A stretch of 64,000 nt of DNA from NCBI GenBank assembly GCA_965223585.1, contig CBDCWW010000005.1, positions 1-64,000 on the forward strand, read 5' to 3'. A program made the translations under genes and the position numbers. Source of the stretch: CBDCVN01 sp965223585. Lineage in GTDB: Bacteria; Deinococcota; Deinococci; Deinococcales; Trueperaceae. Positions 1 through 10,072 of the stretch are shown piece by piece. Every line of letters begins with the position of its first letter. The first letter of the stretch is position 1. The notes beneath the pieces were generated by a model. The model worked only from the letters and a program-made list of their open reading frames with translations, did not search any database and had not been told where the DNA came from.

Positions 1-1956
1 CGTAATGCTTACTTAAGTGGTCAACGTAGCGAAGCCCTTAAGGTCTATGAGAACTTTTGTAATAAGATTAAAACTGAACTGGATTTAGAACCTTTAAGTG
101 ATACCAAAGCACTTGCAGAATTGATTCGCCATGCCAAACACCTTCAAGCACAAACAGTAAAGACTCAGAAATCATTTGCTGTACTACCTCCAACATTACT
201 AACCGACGTTCAGCTTGTTGGTCGTAAGCTCGAGCTAACAATGGCTAGGGAAGCTCAAGCTCCTATAGTACTTATTAAAGGCGAGGCAGGTGTAGGGAAA
301 ACTCGTGTGCTAAAAGAACTAGCTCCTGAAGCCTTGTGGCTACAAGGTCATGAAGGTTTTGAGCATGTTATGTACTTTCCCATAATTGAACACTTATGCG
401 CTCACAAACATCTTGTATACAAACTAGGTTTAGGTCCATACCTTACAGATCTAGCTCGTTTATTACCGGATATTTCGCCTGAAACTAGTTATCCCTTGGG
501 TGATAATGAATCGGTTAAGTGGCGTTTGTTAGAGGCCATTGCACTATACTTTAAATCTTTAGCTAAGCAAGATCAGTCATTTACACTAGTCTTAGATGAC
601 CTTCAATGGGTAGATCCTGCCACTATAACAGTGCTGCAATACCTTGCTAATCAAGAAGACATAAGGATTTTAGCTGCATTTCGTAGTCACGAGGTAACCA
701 AGGCTCTAGAAAAACACCTTATGACTTGGAAAAACACTCAAATCTGTAGTGAGATAACCATTGAAACACTTTCGGGTGAATACACTCACCTACTATTAAA
801 TAATCTTTTAAGTGAAAACAATGTCCCAGAAAACTTTGTCCAGTGGTTTTACAAGTATACTGGTGGCAATCCCTTTTTTATCTTACAAACCCTTAAATCT
901 CTTTTTGAGCTGGGTCTAATAGATCCTAAACAAAAAAATTGGTATAAACACAGTACTTTAAGAAATAGGCTCGAGTTTAGCATATCTTCAGAAGTATCTA
1001 ACATTGTAGCGCAACGTGTATCCCGCCTTTCTGAGGCCACCCAACGTGTTTTAAAAATCGCTAGTGTAATTCGTGAAGATTTTACTCCTGACCTGCTTAG
1101 TAAAGTAGTAGGGCTTTCTGAATGGGCGGTAGTGGAAAGTTTAAGCGAAGCTCAAGAAGTAGGGTTGATTGATCGGTACAAATTTAGCCATGATCTTATT
1201 AGGCAGAGCCTTTACAATGAGATACCTACTATTAAAAGAACCTTTACCCATGCCAAGGTAGCGCAAAACCTTACCAATGTTGAACCCTTAGTAATTGCTG
1301 AGCACTGGTTGAAAACTGAGCAAATGGTCCTAGCATGGCCATATCTACTACAGGCTATGATTTACTTACAAACACAAAGCCTACAGGTTGAATGTGTACA
1401 ATTGCTGCAAGGCTTTCTGGATGACGGAATAGCACCTCCTTTGTGTTATCGCATTCAAGGTTTGCTGGGGGCAGCTTATATGGAAGCAGAAGAGTTTGAG
1501 AAAGCTATAGCATACGGTGATGAAATTCTTAAACTCACTGATGATAGCGAAGCACTCATCTATGCCTTAATTATTCAAGGTTACAGCTATTTATATACAA
1601 CTCATTTAGAGAAAGCTACTCATGTTGCTGAGCAAATGATCTCATTGGAAAAGAAAGTAGATATACTTTGGCTCCATAGAGCCATACAAACTTTTCTAGT
1701 TGCCGTGGCTTGTCAAAAAGGAAACTATGACAAAGCCATAGAAATTATGAAAGATGAAGTAGCTTTAAGAAAAGAATTACCCCCTAGCATAGAACTTTCT
1801 TTGGCCACTATGTGTTTAGCAAGCCTCTATAAGCACCAAGGACTCCCAGAAAGTATAGCTTTACAAGAGGAATCTCTAGCTATTGCCAGAACACTTTCAA
1901 CTACTAAAACACATTCTATACGAAAGGCACCTGCTTCACTGTTCTATGGTCATTAA
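1..1956 (+). CDS. BTAD / AAA-ATPase transcriptional regulator, 5'-partial and probably 3'-truncated
   Basis: The reading frame is already open at base 1, so the N-terminus lies outside the window. The first ~40 residues look like the end of a bacterial transcriptional activator (BTAD/SARP) domain. An ATPase follows with Walker A GEAGVGKT (about residues 54-61 counted from the TTG at 121) and Walker B FTLVLDDLQWVD, then the GGNPFF and FSHDL motifs common in MalT/AfsR-type STAND regulators, then TPR-like helices. Such proteins are cytoplasmic ATP-dependent regulators; the target genes here are unknown. The frame stops at 1954-1956, but the +1 frame continues with TVLWSLIPI, which resembles the LLWSL helix of TPR tails. 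I therefore infer a frameshift and loss of the C-terminal repeats. No partner gene is visible downstream. Confidence 0.75.
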   Translation, partial: RNAYLSGQRSEALKVYENFCNKIKTELDLEPLSDTKALAELIRHAKHLQAQTVKTQKSFAVLPPTLLTDVQLVGRKLELTMAREAQAPIVLIKGEAGVGKTRVLKELAPEALWLQGHEGFEHVMYFPIIEHLCAHKHLVYKLGLGPYLTDLARLLPDISPETSYPLGDNESVKWRLLEAIALYFKSLAKQDQSFTLVLDDLQWVDPATITVLQYLANQEDIRILAAFRSHEVTKALEKHLMTWKNTQICSEITIETLSGEYTHLLLNNLLSENNVPENFVQWFYKYTGGNPFFILQTLKSLFELGLIDPKQKNWYKHSTLRNRLEFSISSEVSNIVAQRVSRLSEATQRVLKIASVIREDFTPDLLSKVVGLSEWAVVESLSEAQEVGLIDRYKFSHDLIRQSLYNEIPTIKRTFTHAKVAQNLTNVEPLVIAEHWLKTEQMVLAWPYLLQAMIYLQTQSLQVECVQLLQGFLDDGIAPPLCYRIQGLLGAAYMEAEEFEKAIAYGDEILKLTDDSEALIYALIIQGYSYLYTTHLEKATHVAEQMISLEKKVDILWLHRAIQTFLVAVACQKGNYDKAIEIMKDEVALRKELPPSIELSLATMCLASLYKHQGLPESIALQEESLAIARTLSTTKTHSIRKAPASLFYGH

Positions 1957-2215
1957 TACCGATATAATAAAAACTCTGTTACCAATTATTGGCAATATGT
2001 TGTTTATGGGAAGTATGGGAAGTCGGTTTAATCAGTGAGCCAAGGGAGCTACCAAAGAATTAGAAAAAGTCCATGCTACTACTTAAACTTTCCCTTACTC
2101 TGTTATGAAATACCACTTCCATCTTTTTATGAATCTTGAATATTTAGTGCTCAATTTGCTAGACTTAAATAAATGCTAACAAATCTAGTAAAAATTCACC
2201 TAGTGAGAGTATACC

Positions 2216-2938
2216 TTGGCAGGTCATAGTAAATGGTCACAAATAAAGCGCAAAAAGGCGGTTAATGACAAAGCAAGAGGTAAGATAATTACCAAGCATA
2301 TCCGTGCAATTCAAGCAGCGGTACGCAATGGTAATAGTGGTGACCCTAACATTAACCCCATACTTAAAAATGCGCTTGCAGCAGCTAAAACAGATAATGT
2401 TTCTCAAGATAATATTGACCGTGCTATTGAACGGGCGCTTGGAAGTAGCGAAAGTAGCAATTTTGAAGAAGTAGTTTATGAAGGTTATGGTCCCGGAAGC
2501 GTGGCTTTAGTTGTTGAGGCCCTAACAGACAATCGCAATCGCACCATTTCTGAAGTAAGGCATGCATTTAATAAGCATGGTGGTAATATGTCTGGTAGCA
2601 CTGCTTGGCAGTTTGATAGCAAGGGTCTTATTGTCATTGCTGGTAATAGTGAGCAGTTGCAAGAACTGGCTATTGAACTAGGTGCTGATGATATAGAAGT
2701 GGATGATGAGCACCTCACGGTTTATACTGCTCCCAGCGACCTTTACAACGTTGTTGAAGGACTCCAAAGTAATAATATTGAGCCTGAAATAAGTCAACTT
2801 ACTAAGGTGCCACAAAATGAAACTTCACTAGATGCCAAAGAAGCTGAAAAAGTAGTGCGTATGATTGAAGCGCTCGAGGATCTAGATGACGTACAAAATG
2901 TTTACAGCACAGCTAATTTAGAAAATTATTCTGACTAA
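2216..2938 (+). CDS. yebC: YebC/PmpR family protein (TACO1 family)
   Basis: The 240-residue protein opens with the family signature AGHSKWSQIKRKKAVNDKAR and keeps the usual length (about 240-250). Members bind ribosomes or DNA; recent work links them to relief of ribosome stalling on proline stretches, while older work called them transcription regulators. The likely start is TTG at 2216, because the conserved AGHSKW motif follows directly and no ATG lies nearby upstream. The gene is complete and stands alone, with about 260 bp of non-coding or decayed sequence before it. In many bacteria yebC neighbours ruvC; here it does not. The identification is secure; the exact molecular role in this organism is inferred from the family. 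Confidence 0.95.
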   Translation: MAGHSKWSQIKRKKAVNDKARGKIITKHIRAIQAAVRNGNSGDPNINPILKNALAAAKTDNVSQDNIDRAIERALGSSESSNFEEVVYEGYGPGSVALVVEALTDNRNRTISEVRHAFNKHGGNMSGSTAWQFDSKGLIVIAGNSEQLQELAIELGADDIEVDDEHLTVYTAPSDLYNVVEGLQSNNIEPEISQLTKVPQNETSLDAKEAEKVVRMIEALEDLDDVQNVYSTANLENYSD

Positions 2939-2986
2939 GAGAATTATAGTAATTCATATAAGGCATTGAGTTACTAGAATGAGGAA

Positions 2987-3749
2987 ATGAAAAATTACTT
3001 ATTTTTCAAGTTAGTTTACTTTTTTCTGTTGGTCTTTGTCCTACTAAGCTCGATAGTTTTTGCCAAAAGCATGTCTCAATATACAGCTCATTATGATTTT
3101 GCCTCTGCTGTTTTTGATTTGATAGGGGTTTATAATGTGCCTAGTTGTAGTGATGAAACTTGACCCTTCTATAGAATGGCTTTGTGGCAACTTTGAGGGG
3201 GATTTTGACACTTTTAAGGTTCGCTGGGAAGAAGTAATGAATTCACCCAACATAATTGTAAATTACAATGTGGTCCCTACAAGTGTTTGGCAAGGTAACA
3301 GTAAGACTTACACTTTTAATGAAGATCATCTAATGGTTAGGTTTGATTCTCGAGCTAAAGAAGAACAGGTTTCAATTAGCATAAGAGTTAATTCTCAATC
3401 TGCTTTTCAGTCTGATGCTCCTACTGCATCAGCCCTAGAAATTTCTGCAGAACAACCAACTTTTAGCAACACAGAAATGACTATAGAGGGTTCTAGCTCA
3501 TCAAGCTCTGTAGATAGCGAAGGGATTACTGTGACCGATGTTTCTCCTTCTAGTTGTATTGACTTAAATACTGCTAGCACCCAAGAATTAAGGCTTATTG
3601 CTTTTATTGATGAAGCCAAGTCTGATGAAATTGTAGTGCGCAGGAATATACAAGCTTATCGCTCAATTGATGAGCTAATCTATATTACTGATATAGATGA
3701 AGCTCAATTAAACGAAATAAAGGCTCAGAATTTAGCTTGTGTGCAGTAA
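2987..3749 (+). pseudogene. Exported protein with ComEA-like helix-hairpin-helix C-terminus, split by one-base frameshift
   Basis: An ATG at 2987 (weak GAGGAAATG context) begins a typical signal peptide (MKNYLFFKLVYFFLLVFVL...VFA). That frame stops at about 3166. The next frame continues without a gap to 3749, and removing one T from ACTTGACCC near 3163-3169 joins the two into one protein of about 250 residues. The C-terminal ~60 residues (CIDLNTASTQELR...ACV) match the ComEA/helix-hairpin-helix DNA-binding module. A serine-rich linker precedes it. ComEA-type proteins bind incoming DNA at the cell surface during natural transformation; that role is inferred. The 204-residue 3' part alone has a plausible ATG at 3135 but would lack the export signal. 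The end overlaps birA by 13 bp, suggesting coupled translation. Confidence 0.65.
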
Positions 3750-4462
3750 AACGTTCAATTCCCATTAGGATTGAGTATTTTGACAGCGTTACTTCTACTC
3801 AAGATCTTATACGTGGGTATCTAGCAAGTGGCAAAGAGATACATGGCTTAGTTATTCGTGCTGCTGTGCAGACTTCGGGTAGAGGACAAAGAGCATACGA
3901 TTGGCAAAGTTCCTTTGGAGGAAGCTACCAAACTTTAGCTATAAAAGATGATGATTTACCTATGTTAGATAAGCCCTATGTTACCCTTGCTATGGCTGTA
4001 GGCTTAGCTACTGCTTTTACTGATAATGGCATTAAGCTAGGTGTGAAATGGCCTAATGACCTTTATTACAAAGGCAAGAAAGTAGCAGGGGTTTTATGTG
4101 AGTACCTAAAAAAGCATTTACTTGTAGGAGTTGGGGTAAATGTAAATAATGAAGTTCCGAAAGGAATAACTCGTTTAAAAGGTTTAGGTGTTGAAACTGT
4201 TAGTAATGTTGTTTTAGAAGGGTTGCAGTTGGGGTTGGAGTTGGTTGCTCGAGCCACAAACCTACCCAAAGCCTTCGCTCGCTTTGACATACTCTACGGA
4301 CAAGAAATTAAAGTTAACTTTCAGAGTGATCTTAAATTTGGTATAGCTAAAGGCATTGACCAAAATGGCTTTATAAAACTCGAAACCAAAGATGAATGTA
4401 TATACTTACCTTATGGACAAGCAAGAATTTATTTTAGTAATAATCTTACTTTGCCCCAATAA
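3737..4462 (+). CDS. birA: Biotin--[acetyl-CoA-carboxylase] ligase (monofunctional)
   Basis: This enzyme makes biotinyl-AMP and attaches biotin to a carboxylase carrier lysine. The family motifs are visible: GRGQRAYDW (residues 48-56, the GRGRRG-like biotinyl-AMP loop), KWPND (104-108) and VGVGVNVNNEV. At 241 residues it consists of catalytic and small C-terminal domains only. There is no N-terminal winged helix, so it should not act as the biotin repressor. The TTG start at 3737 overlaps the ComEA-like gene by 13 bp. No better start is visible before the conserved strand IRIEYFDSVTSTQD, and a non-canonical start cannot be excluded. Downstream, trpS begins 29 bp later with its own Shine-Dalgarno. 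Confidence 0.9.
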   Translation: MCAVKRSIPIRIEYFDSVTSTQDLIRGYLASGKEIHGLVIRAAVQTSGRGQRAYDWQSSFGGSYQTLAIKDDDLPMLDKPYVTLAMAVGLATAFTDNGIKLGVKWPNDLYYKGKKVAGVLCEYLKKHLLVGVGVNVNNEVPKGITRLKGLGVETVSNVVLEGLQLGLELVARATNLPKAFARFDILYGQEIKVNFQSDLKFGIAKGIDQNGFIKLETKDECIYLPYGQARIYFSNNLTLPQ

Positions 4463-4491
4463 TCAAGCCCTAATCTGTACCAAGGAGATTT

Positions 4492-5547
4492 ATGCTAGAA
4501 ACTAATCAATCGAATAATACTGTTCTTTCCTGCATTCAACCAACTGGCGAAATACACATTGGTAACTATTTTGGTGCTATCAAAAACTGGGTCCAGCTAC
4601 AAGAAAATTATAAAACTATCTATGGCATAGTGGATTTACATGCTATGACCATGCCCTATAGCCCTAAGGAACTTAAAAAAACTACAGAAAATTTAACTAT
4701 AGAGCTTTTAGCTGCTGGCATAGATCCGGATAAATCAATCCTTTTTATTCAATCTCTAGTACCTGAGCATACAGAGCTTTACTGGATTTTTAGCTGCATT
4801 ACTCCTTATGGTGATTTAACAAGGCAAACTCAGTTTAAAGATAAAAGTGAGCAGGTTGAGTGAACGTTCAGATGAATTTATCTCAGCAGGACTTTTTACT
4901 TATCCTACTTTGCAAGCTGCAGATATTCTAGTTTACAGAGCTCAGTTCGTGCCTGTGGGTAAAGATCAGGAGCAGCACTTAGAGCTTACTCGAGAACTCG
5001 CCAGGACGGTTTAATCAAAACTTTGGAGAAGACTACTTTCCAGAGCCTAAAGTTCTTTCAACTCCCACACCAAAAATTCAGTCTTTAGCTGCACCAGAAA
5101 GGAAGATGGGCAAAAGTTTAGGGCCTAAGCATTATGTTAGCCTTTTTGAAGAAGAGAATATCTTACGTAAGAAAGTGCGTAGCGCTGTAACTGATAGTGG
5201 TGATGTTCCTGAAGGGGCAAATGAGCCCCGGCGTGGCTAACCTATTTGGGGCTTATTCGCTCTTGTGGGCAAGATGGAGTAGCCGATGGCTTAACGAAAG
5301 ATTATGAAACTGGCAACCCTTAAATATTCTGAACTTAAAGATGCCACTGCTGATGCCCTAGTTTGAGCTTACTGGTTCTATGCGTAAACGCCGTGATGAC
5401 ATTGCAGCAGATAGAAAAGCTGTTATGCAAACGGTTAGCGATATGAGTGAGAAAGCTAGGGACTTAGCTAGTCAAACTTTAAAAGGAGTGCGTAGGTTAG
5501 TAGGGCTGCCTAAGCGAAGAATGTTCTTTCAGTATAAGAAACCTTAA
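4492..5547 (+). pseudogene. trpS: Tryptophanyl-tRNA synthetase, disrupted by several frameshifts
   Basis: A strong ribosome site (AAGGAG) precedes the ATG at 4492, and the first 123 residues are a normal TrpRS N-terminus (SCIQPTGEIHIGNYFGAIKN, including the HIGN class I signature). The frame stops at 4861-4863. Homology continues in other frames: SAGLFTYPTLQAADILVY (about 4885-4940), FNQNFGEDYFPEP with a KMGKS catalytic loop (about 5010-5115), and the LTGSMRKRRDD C-terminal helix (about 5370 onward). At least four lesions are needed to read the gene. TrpRS is essential, so a second intact copy is expected elsewhere, or else this stretch contains multiple base-calling errors. The neighbouring IS fragment and other broken genes favour true decay. 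Confidence 0.8.
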
Positions 5548-5840
5548 AGTATGTTACCGATGAACATATCCTATTCTTCACTAGTGATCAGTTACCAGAA
5601 TACTGCAGGGCTTTGTTAAACACTTATGGAGAGGTAGTACAACCAGAAAAGAAAGGTAATTGTGGAAGATATCCGGACCTGCGTTTAGCGCTTCCCGCAA
5701 GCCTGATCTATGCACACGTAGTAAAAAAGAGACTAAAAGGAAGAGTAGTGAGCGTTACGAGAAAAGAGGTGTTTGGAAGCAAGAAAGGCGTGGGTGAGTG
5801 CTTAGATAAATCAGAGACTAGTAAAGATGAAAATGAATAA
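5538..5840 (+). pseudogene. IS1-type transposase 3' fragment
   Basis: The frame open from 5538 encodes YVTDEHILFFTSDQLPEYC near its start and then KGNCGRYPDLRLALPASL and YAHVVKKRLKGRVVSV. As I recall the family, this resembles the C-terminal part of IS1-like DDE transposases (DQLPEYCxALL, RGRYPxPR, YAxVVKxRxxGRV). No start codon or N-terminal half is present, so this is a remnant left at the 3' edge of the broken trpS. Its end overlaps the start of the decayed methyltransferase by 14 bp. The assignment rests on motif recognition only and has no search behind it. Confidence 0.55.
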
Positions 5841-6579
5841 CCACATGTATACAAAAGCTTTTAGCCTTCTAGCAAATGTTTACGATGAGATTATGTCTGA
5901 CGTACAATATGAGCAATGGACAGATTTCATATTAAAAACGCTAACAAAGTTTAACTGGCAAGGTAAAAAAGTTTTAGATTTGGGTTGCGGGACTGGCAAC
6001 TCTACAATTTCCCTTTTTTGCAAGGGGTTTTGAAGTTGTGGGCTTAGATAGTTCTGCTGATATGCTAAAAGTAGCCCGTAAAAAATTACCACCAGTGAGG
6101 TTTGTAAAAGCAGACTTTGAGGACTTTTGAACTTAATGAACACTTTGACCTTGTGATATCTGTTTTCGATTCTCTTAATAATCTACTTACTCCTGAGGCA
6201 TTTCTGCAAACAGCCTAAACAGGTACATAAACATTTAAGTACAAAGGGAATATTTATATTTGATGTCAACACTTCTTCAGGTCTGAAAAACCTTTGGGAT
6301 AAAGGTAAAGCAGAGGGCTGGATAAACGACATACACTACTATTGGCAGCATAGTTTTGATGAAGTTACAAAGTTTGCTAGAATTGAAGCCTATTGCTCCA
6401 ATAATCAATGTGAATTTACCGAAATCCATTACGAACGTCCTTATGAACCCCATGAAATAAACCAGCTTTTAAACAAAGCAAATTTTCAAAACGTTCATAT
6501 CATTAGTTTTCCAAGTGGGAAGCAAGCTTGTGAAGAGGATATGCGGGTATGGGGAGTAGGACAGAACATCAGACTGTAA
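5827..6579 (+). pseudogene. Class I SAM-dependent methyltransferase, frameshifted
   Basis: The ATG at 5827 begins a Rossmann methyltransferase with motif I VLDLGCGTGNSTISL near residues 47-61, but the frame stops at 6033. Motif II continues in the next frame (FEVVGLDSSADMLKVARKK, about 6030-6090), and a further shift near 6127 leads to HFDLVISVFDSLNNL. After another shift near 6200 a long C-terminal portion runs uninterrupted to TAA at 6577-6579. Four segments in alternating frames make one protein of about 250 residues. The substrate is unknown. The gene belongs to the 4.8-7.0 kb block of broken genes and is presumably non-functional. Confidence 0.7.
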
Positions 6580-6637
6580 TTAAATGATTTTGAGATTTCC
6601 TTGATTAATTCTCACTCTTAGTAATAAGATTAGTTTA

Positions 6638-7004
6638 ATGAAAAAAATAGTGCGGTAGATGATCAAGTTGGCCAGCTCAGAGTTCTTGAAGTGCTTTTCA
6701 CTGTTGAGAATGAATTAATTACTTTAAAGGATGGTAAGGAGGTGCTCGAGTACCTAAAAGAAACACACCTGACCTGATAATCTTAGATATCAATATGCCT
6801 CATATGAACGGACTTGATGTTTGTTGTAGAATAAAGCGCATAGAGCGATTAAAAAAAATACCAGTTATTATTCTGACAGCAGATAAGGATAAAAAACTAC
6901 AAGAGCAAGCCAAAATTTGTGGTGCCGATGCTTTTGTAATCAAACCACTAACTGGCAAGGATTTTACTCAATTAGTAAAAAGGCTTCTGGGGTTAAACAA
7001 CTAA
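6638..7004 (+). pseudogene. Single-domain response regulator, frameshifted
   Basis: Three reading-frame segments assemble a CheY-like receiver. MKKIV from the ATG at 6638 is followed in another frame by VDDQVGQLRVLEVLF (the acidic pair), and then by PDLIILDINMPHMNGLDV, whose aspartate is the phospho-acceptor. The conserved VIILTAD and FVIKPLT (lysine) motifs follow, and the frame ends at 7004. Two single-base shifts (about 6650 and 6773) would need repair. Only the last 69 residues form an open frame. No histidine kinase lies nearby. It ends 10 bp before the stop of the convergent mfd gene. Confidence 0.7.
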
Positions 7005-7013
7005 GCGTATGAG

Positions 7014-10013
7014 TTAATTGCATAGGTAAAGAACCTCACTAATAGTTTTTAATATATTTTCTCCTAAACCACGTTTTTTAAGATTAAAGCCGGGAGGGTA
7101 TTTAGTTACTTCAATTTTATAGGGCAATCTTTCTAGGCCTTTGATATTGTAGTCTAAATCTTCTTGAAAAGTTATTTCAAAACCTAACAAGTTCTCTTTG
7201 ATAGCAGACACTTTTTTTTGTGCGGCTAGTAATCTTAATTTGATGAGTTCAATAAATGCATCTGCCTCTTTAGTTAAAGGGCCATAGTTAGAACGCATTT
7301 CATTGCGTATCCTGCTAATTTCTGCTAGGCTATCTGTTTCAGAAAGCCTGCCATAAAAACCTATTCTCACCTCATCATCTGCAATGTAACTAGGAGACAA
7401 ACTAGCATCTATAGAAATATCAATTTTAGCAATAGCAGGACCTTCTTTTACTTCACCCTTTAGCTTGGCAACCTCTTCAGAAAGCATTTCGGTATATACC
7501 TCTAGTGATACTGCACTAATGTGTCCGTGCTGCTCAGCACCTAAAAGATTACCTACTCCACGAATCTCCATGTCTTTTTCAGCTAGCAAGTGCCCACTGC
7601 CTAGGTCATTAAGCTCAGCTATAGCGAAAAGGCGTTTCTGGGCTTGTTTAGTAAGTTTGCCCGGATAAAGCAGATAGGCCCAAGCTTCAGTTTGCCTTCT
7701 GCCTACACGTCCTCTTAATTGATAAAGTTGTGCTAGTCCTAACCTATCAGCACGTTCAATAATTAGAGTATTGGCAGTGGCAATGTCAAGGCCTGATTCT
7801 ACAATGGTAGTGGAAAGCAGTAAATCATAGGCACCTTCAGCAAAGTTAAGCATTACTTCCTCGAGTTCTTCACCGCTCATCTGCCCATGGGCCACTCCTA
7901 TACGGGCTTCGGGGATGAGTCTACTTAGCATCATAGCCCTAGAACCCATAGAGCCTATACGATCATGAATATAAAAAGCTTTGCCGTGACGCTCGAGTTC
8001 AAACATAACAGCATCACGAATGGTATTAGGATTATAAGCTTGCAATACTGTTTGAATTGGCTTGCGACCTTTAGGAGGAGTCATTATTTGCGAGACATCA
8101 CGTAAACCTATAAGCCCCATATACAAAGTGCGAGGAATTGGCGTGGCAGTTAGTGAAAGTACATCAAGATTGGCTTTTAAGCTTTTTATGCGTTCTTTTT
8201 GTGCTACCCCAAAACGGTGCTCCTCATCTATTATCAGTAAACCCAAGTCATTAAAAACTATATCCTTTGATAAAAGTCTGTGGGTACCAACTACAATGTC
8301 TACTGAACCTGTTTTTAGTCCTTGTAGAGTCAAGCGCACCTCGGCACTGCTAGAGAAACGAGATAGCATTTCTACTACTACTGGTAAATCTTTAAAACGC
8401 TCAAAAAAAGTTTCATAGTGCTGTTTTGCCAGTACTGTAGTAGGCACTAGCATAGCAACTTGTTTCTTGTGACCCACAGCATGATGAGCTGCGCGTATGG
8501 CTACTTCGGTTTTGCCAAAGCCTACATCACCAGAAATAAGTCTATCCATAGGTATAGGTTTAGCCATATCAGCATAAACATCTTCTACAGATTTCTCTTG
8601 ATCAGGAGTAAGTTGGTAGGGGAAATTCTCTCCTATTTGAGCATCCCATTCTGGTAAGTTTTCTAGACTTACTCCTTTGCTCATTTGACGTTCAGCATAA
8701 ATTTTGATTAGCTTACTAGCAAGTTCCTGAGCATTAATCCTAGCTCTCTCACGGGTTCTAGCCCATTCATTAGTGCCTAGAGTAGATAACTGCGGTGGAT
8801 TATCAGTTGTTCCGGGGTGCCGTCTTAAAAACGGTAACTGCTCTACTGGCAAATAAAGTTTACCTTCACCAGCATACTGCAGCATAAGATAATCACGAGT
8901 CACACCTATAACTTTTCTAGGCTCTAAACCTAAAAATTTAGCAATACCATGTTCAGGATGAATTAAATAATCACCTATAGTAAGTTGTAAAGTGTTTTGT
9001 AAAGATTTACCGGGTAACTTTTTATATTTTTTTAAGCCTTGATAGCTATAAAGTAAATCCTCAGAGATAAATATTTCTTTAGCTTTGTCATCACGATAGC
9101 CACCACGGGTGTTACCTCCTACAACTAGACTGATGACTCCAGCCTTAGGCTTTATCTTACTAGTCCACTCGCTTTCCAAATGCTCAATAATTTTTTTGCG
9201 TAAATATTGGCCCGTTCGTTCAAAACGCAAAATTAGACTTATACTGTAACCATCTTTTAGCCAAAGCTCGGCATCATTAGCAAAGTCGCTTAATTTGCCA
9301 CGGTAATAGTTTAGGGGCTCGAGCCCACCATCAACCTCCTCTAGTGTCAGTGGATCACGCCCAAAAGATAATACATTTCTTTCTTGACAGTGCTGCCAAA
9401 ACCAAGCAAGGCTTTCAGAATCATTTTCTAATTCACCAGCAAATAACTCTGAAGCGTCTAGAAAAAGTTTACCTTCTAGGTGCTCTATAAGCTTGCTGTC
9501 CCAAACACTTTGGTCAACCTCAGCATTTTCAAGGGGCGCAAGTGAATATTTTTCAAGTTTTGAATTCTTATATTCAATGTTATCAAGTTCATCACCAAAG
9601 AACTCTAAACGCAATGCTTCATTAGAATCTTCTTCATCAAGATAAATAATAAAAGAGTCCCCTTTAACTACCACCCCGGGCATACCATCACGTTCAAAAC
9701 CATAGTTTATTAAAGTATCTAACAAGTTTTCTCGAGGATAATCCTTGCCCAGTTTTAAATTAAGAGTTAATTCACTAGGATCTTTAGGGAAAGGTTTTAG
9801 GGCATAGTCTAAACTTAGGATAACTTTACTATGCTTTTGATTCCATTCTTTAAGGGTGGGATTAATAGTAGTCTTGACACCAAAAATTTCTGTGTTGTCA
9901 AAATAAGTCAGTCTTTCTTCAGTTGTTATAAGTACAGCCGGTTTTTGGTAGAGACTAAAAAGGTTTAAGCGTGCAATAGTGGGTAACCCCAACCAACGCG
10001 TTCTTTTAATCAT
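7014..10013 (-). CDS. mfd: Transcription-repair coupling factor
   Basis: Mfd is a DNA translocase that removes RNA polymerase stalled at lesions and recruits UvrA for nucleotide-excision repair. The 999-residue protein has a reduced UvrB-like N-terminal part, a CarD-like RNA-polymerase-interaction domain (IGDYLIHPEHGIAKFLGL), then SF2 helicase motifs: GDVGFGKTE (Walker A, about 495-503), DEEHRFGV (about 595), SLTATPIPRTL, and the RADRLGLAQLYQLRGRVGR motif VI. A TRCF C-terminal domain closes it. Enterobacterial Mfd has about 1150 residues; a length near 1000 is typical of Deinococcus-Thermus proteins. The ATG at 10013 is the only sensible start. The gene is intact despite the decayed genes beside it. 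Confidence 0.97.
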   Translation of the reverse strand: MIKRTRWLGLPTIARLNLFSLYQKPAVLITTEERLTYFDNTEIFGVKTTINPTLKEWNQKHSKVILSLDYALKPFPKDPSELTLNLKLGKDYPRENLLDTLINYGFERDGMPGVVVKGDSFIIYLDEEDSNEALRLEFFGDELDNIEYKNSKLEKYSLAPLENAEVDQSVWDSKLIEHLEGKLFLDASELFAGELENDSESLAWFWQHCQERNVLSFGRDPLTLEEVDGGLEPLNYYRGKLSDFANDAELWLKDGYSISLILRFERTGQYLRKKIIEHLESEWTSKIKPKAGVISLVVGGNTRGGYRDDKAKEIFISEDLLYSYQGLKKYKKLPGKSLQNTLQLTIGDYLIHPEHGIAKFLGLEPRKVIGVTRDYLMLQYAGEGKLYLPVEQLPFLRRHPGTTDNPPQLSTLGTNEWARTRERARINAQELASKLIKIYAERQMSKGVSLENLPEWDAQIGENFPYQLTPDQEKSVEDVYADMAKPIPMDRLISGDVGFGKTEVAIRAAHHAVGHKKQVAMLVPTTVLAKQHYETFFERFKDLPVVVEMLSRFSSSAEVRLTLQGLKTGSVDIVVGTHRLLSKDIVFNDLGLLIIDEEHRFGVAQKERIKSLKANLDVLSLTATPIPRTLYMGLIGLRDVSQIMTPPKGRKPIQTVLQAYNPNTIRDAVMFELERHGKAFYIHDRIGSMGSRAMMLSRLIPEARIGVAHGQMSGEELEEVMLNFAEGAYDLLLSTTIVESGLDIATANTLIIERADRLGLAQLYQLRGRVGRRQTEAWAYLLYPGKLTKQAQKRLFAIAELNDLGSGHLLAEKDMEIRGVGNLLGAEQHGHISAVSLEVYTEMLSEEVAKLKGEVKEGPAIAKIDISIDASLSPSYIADDEVRIGFYGRLSETDSLAEISRIRNEMRSNYGPLTKEADAFIELIKLRLLAAQKKVSAIKENLLGFEITFQEDLDYNIKGLERLPYKIEVTKYPPGFNLKKRGLGENILKTISEVLYLCN

Positions 10014-10072
10014 TATTTATACCCATGTATTTTGTTTTAAGTACCTAAAGCAGGAATTTGAGGAATTCATAT

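Noticed and set aside
5613..5840. 75-aa open frame from ATG 5613 as an independent gene
   Set aside because: The same frame is open from 5538 and reads as the C-terminal part of an IS1-type transposase, so it is a fragment, not a small gene.
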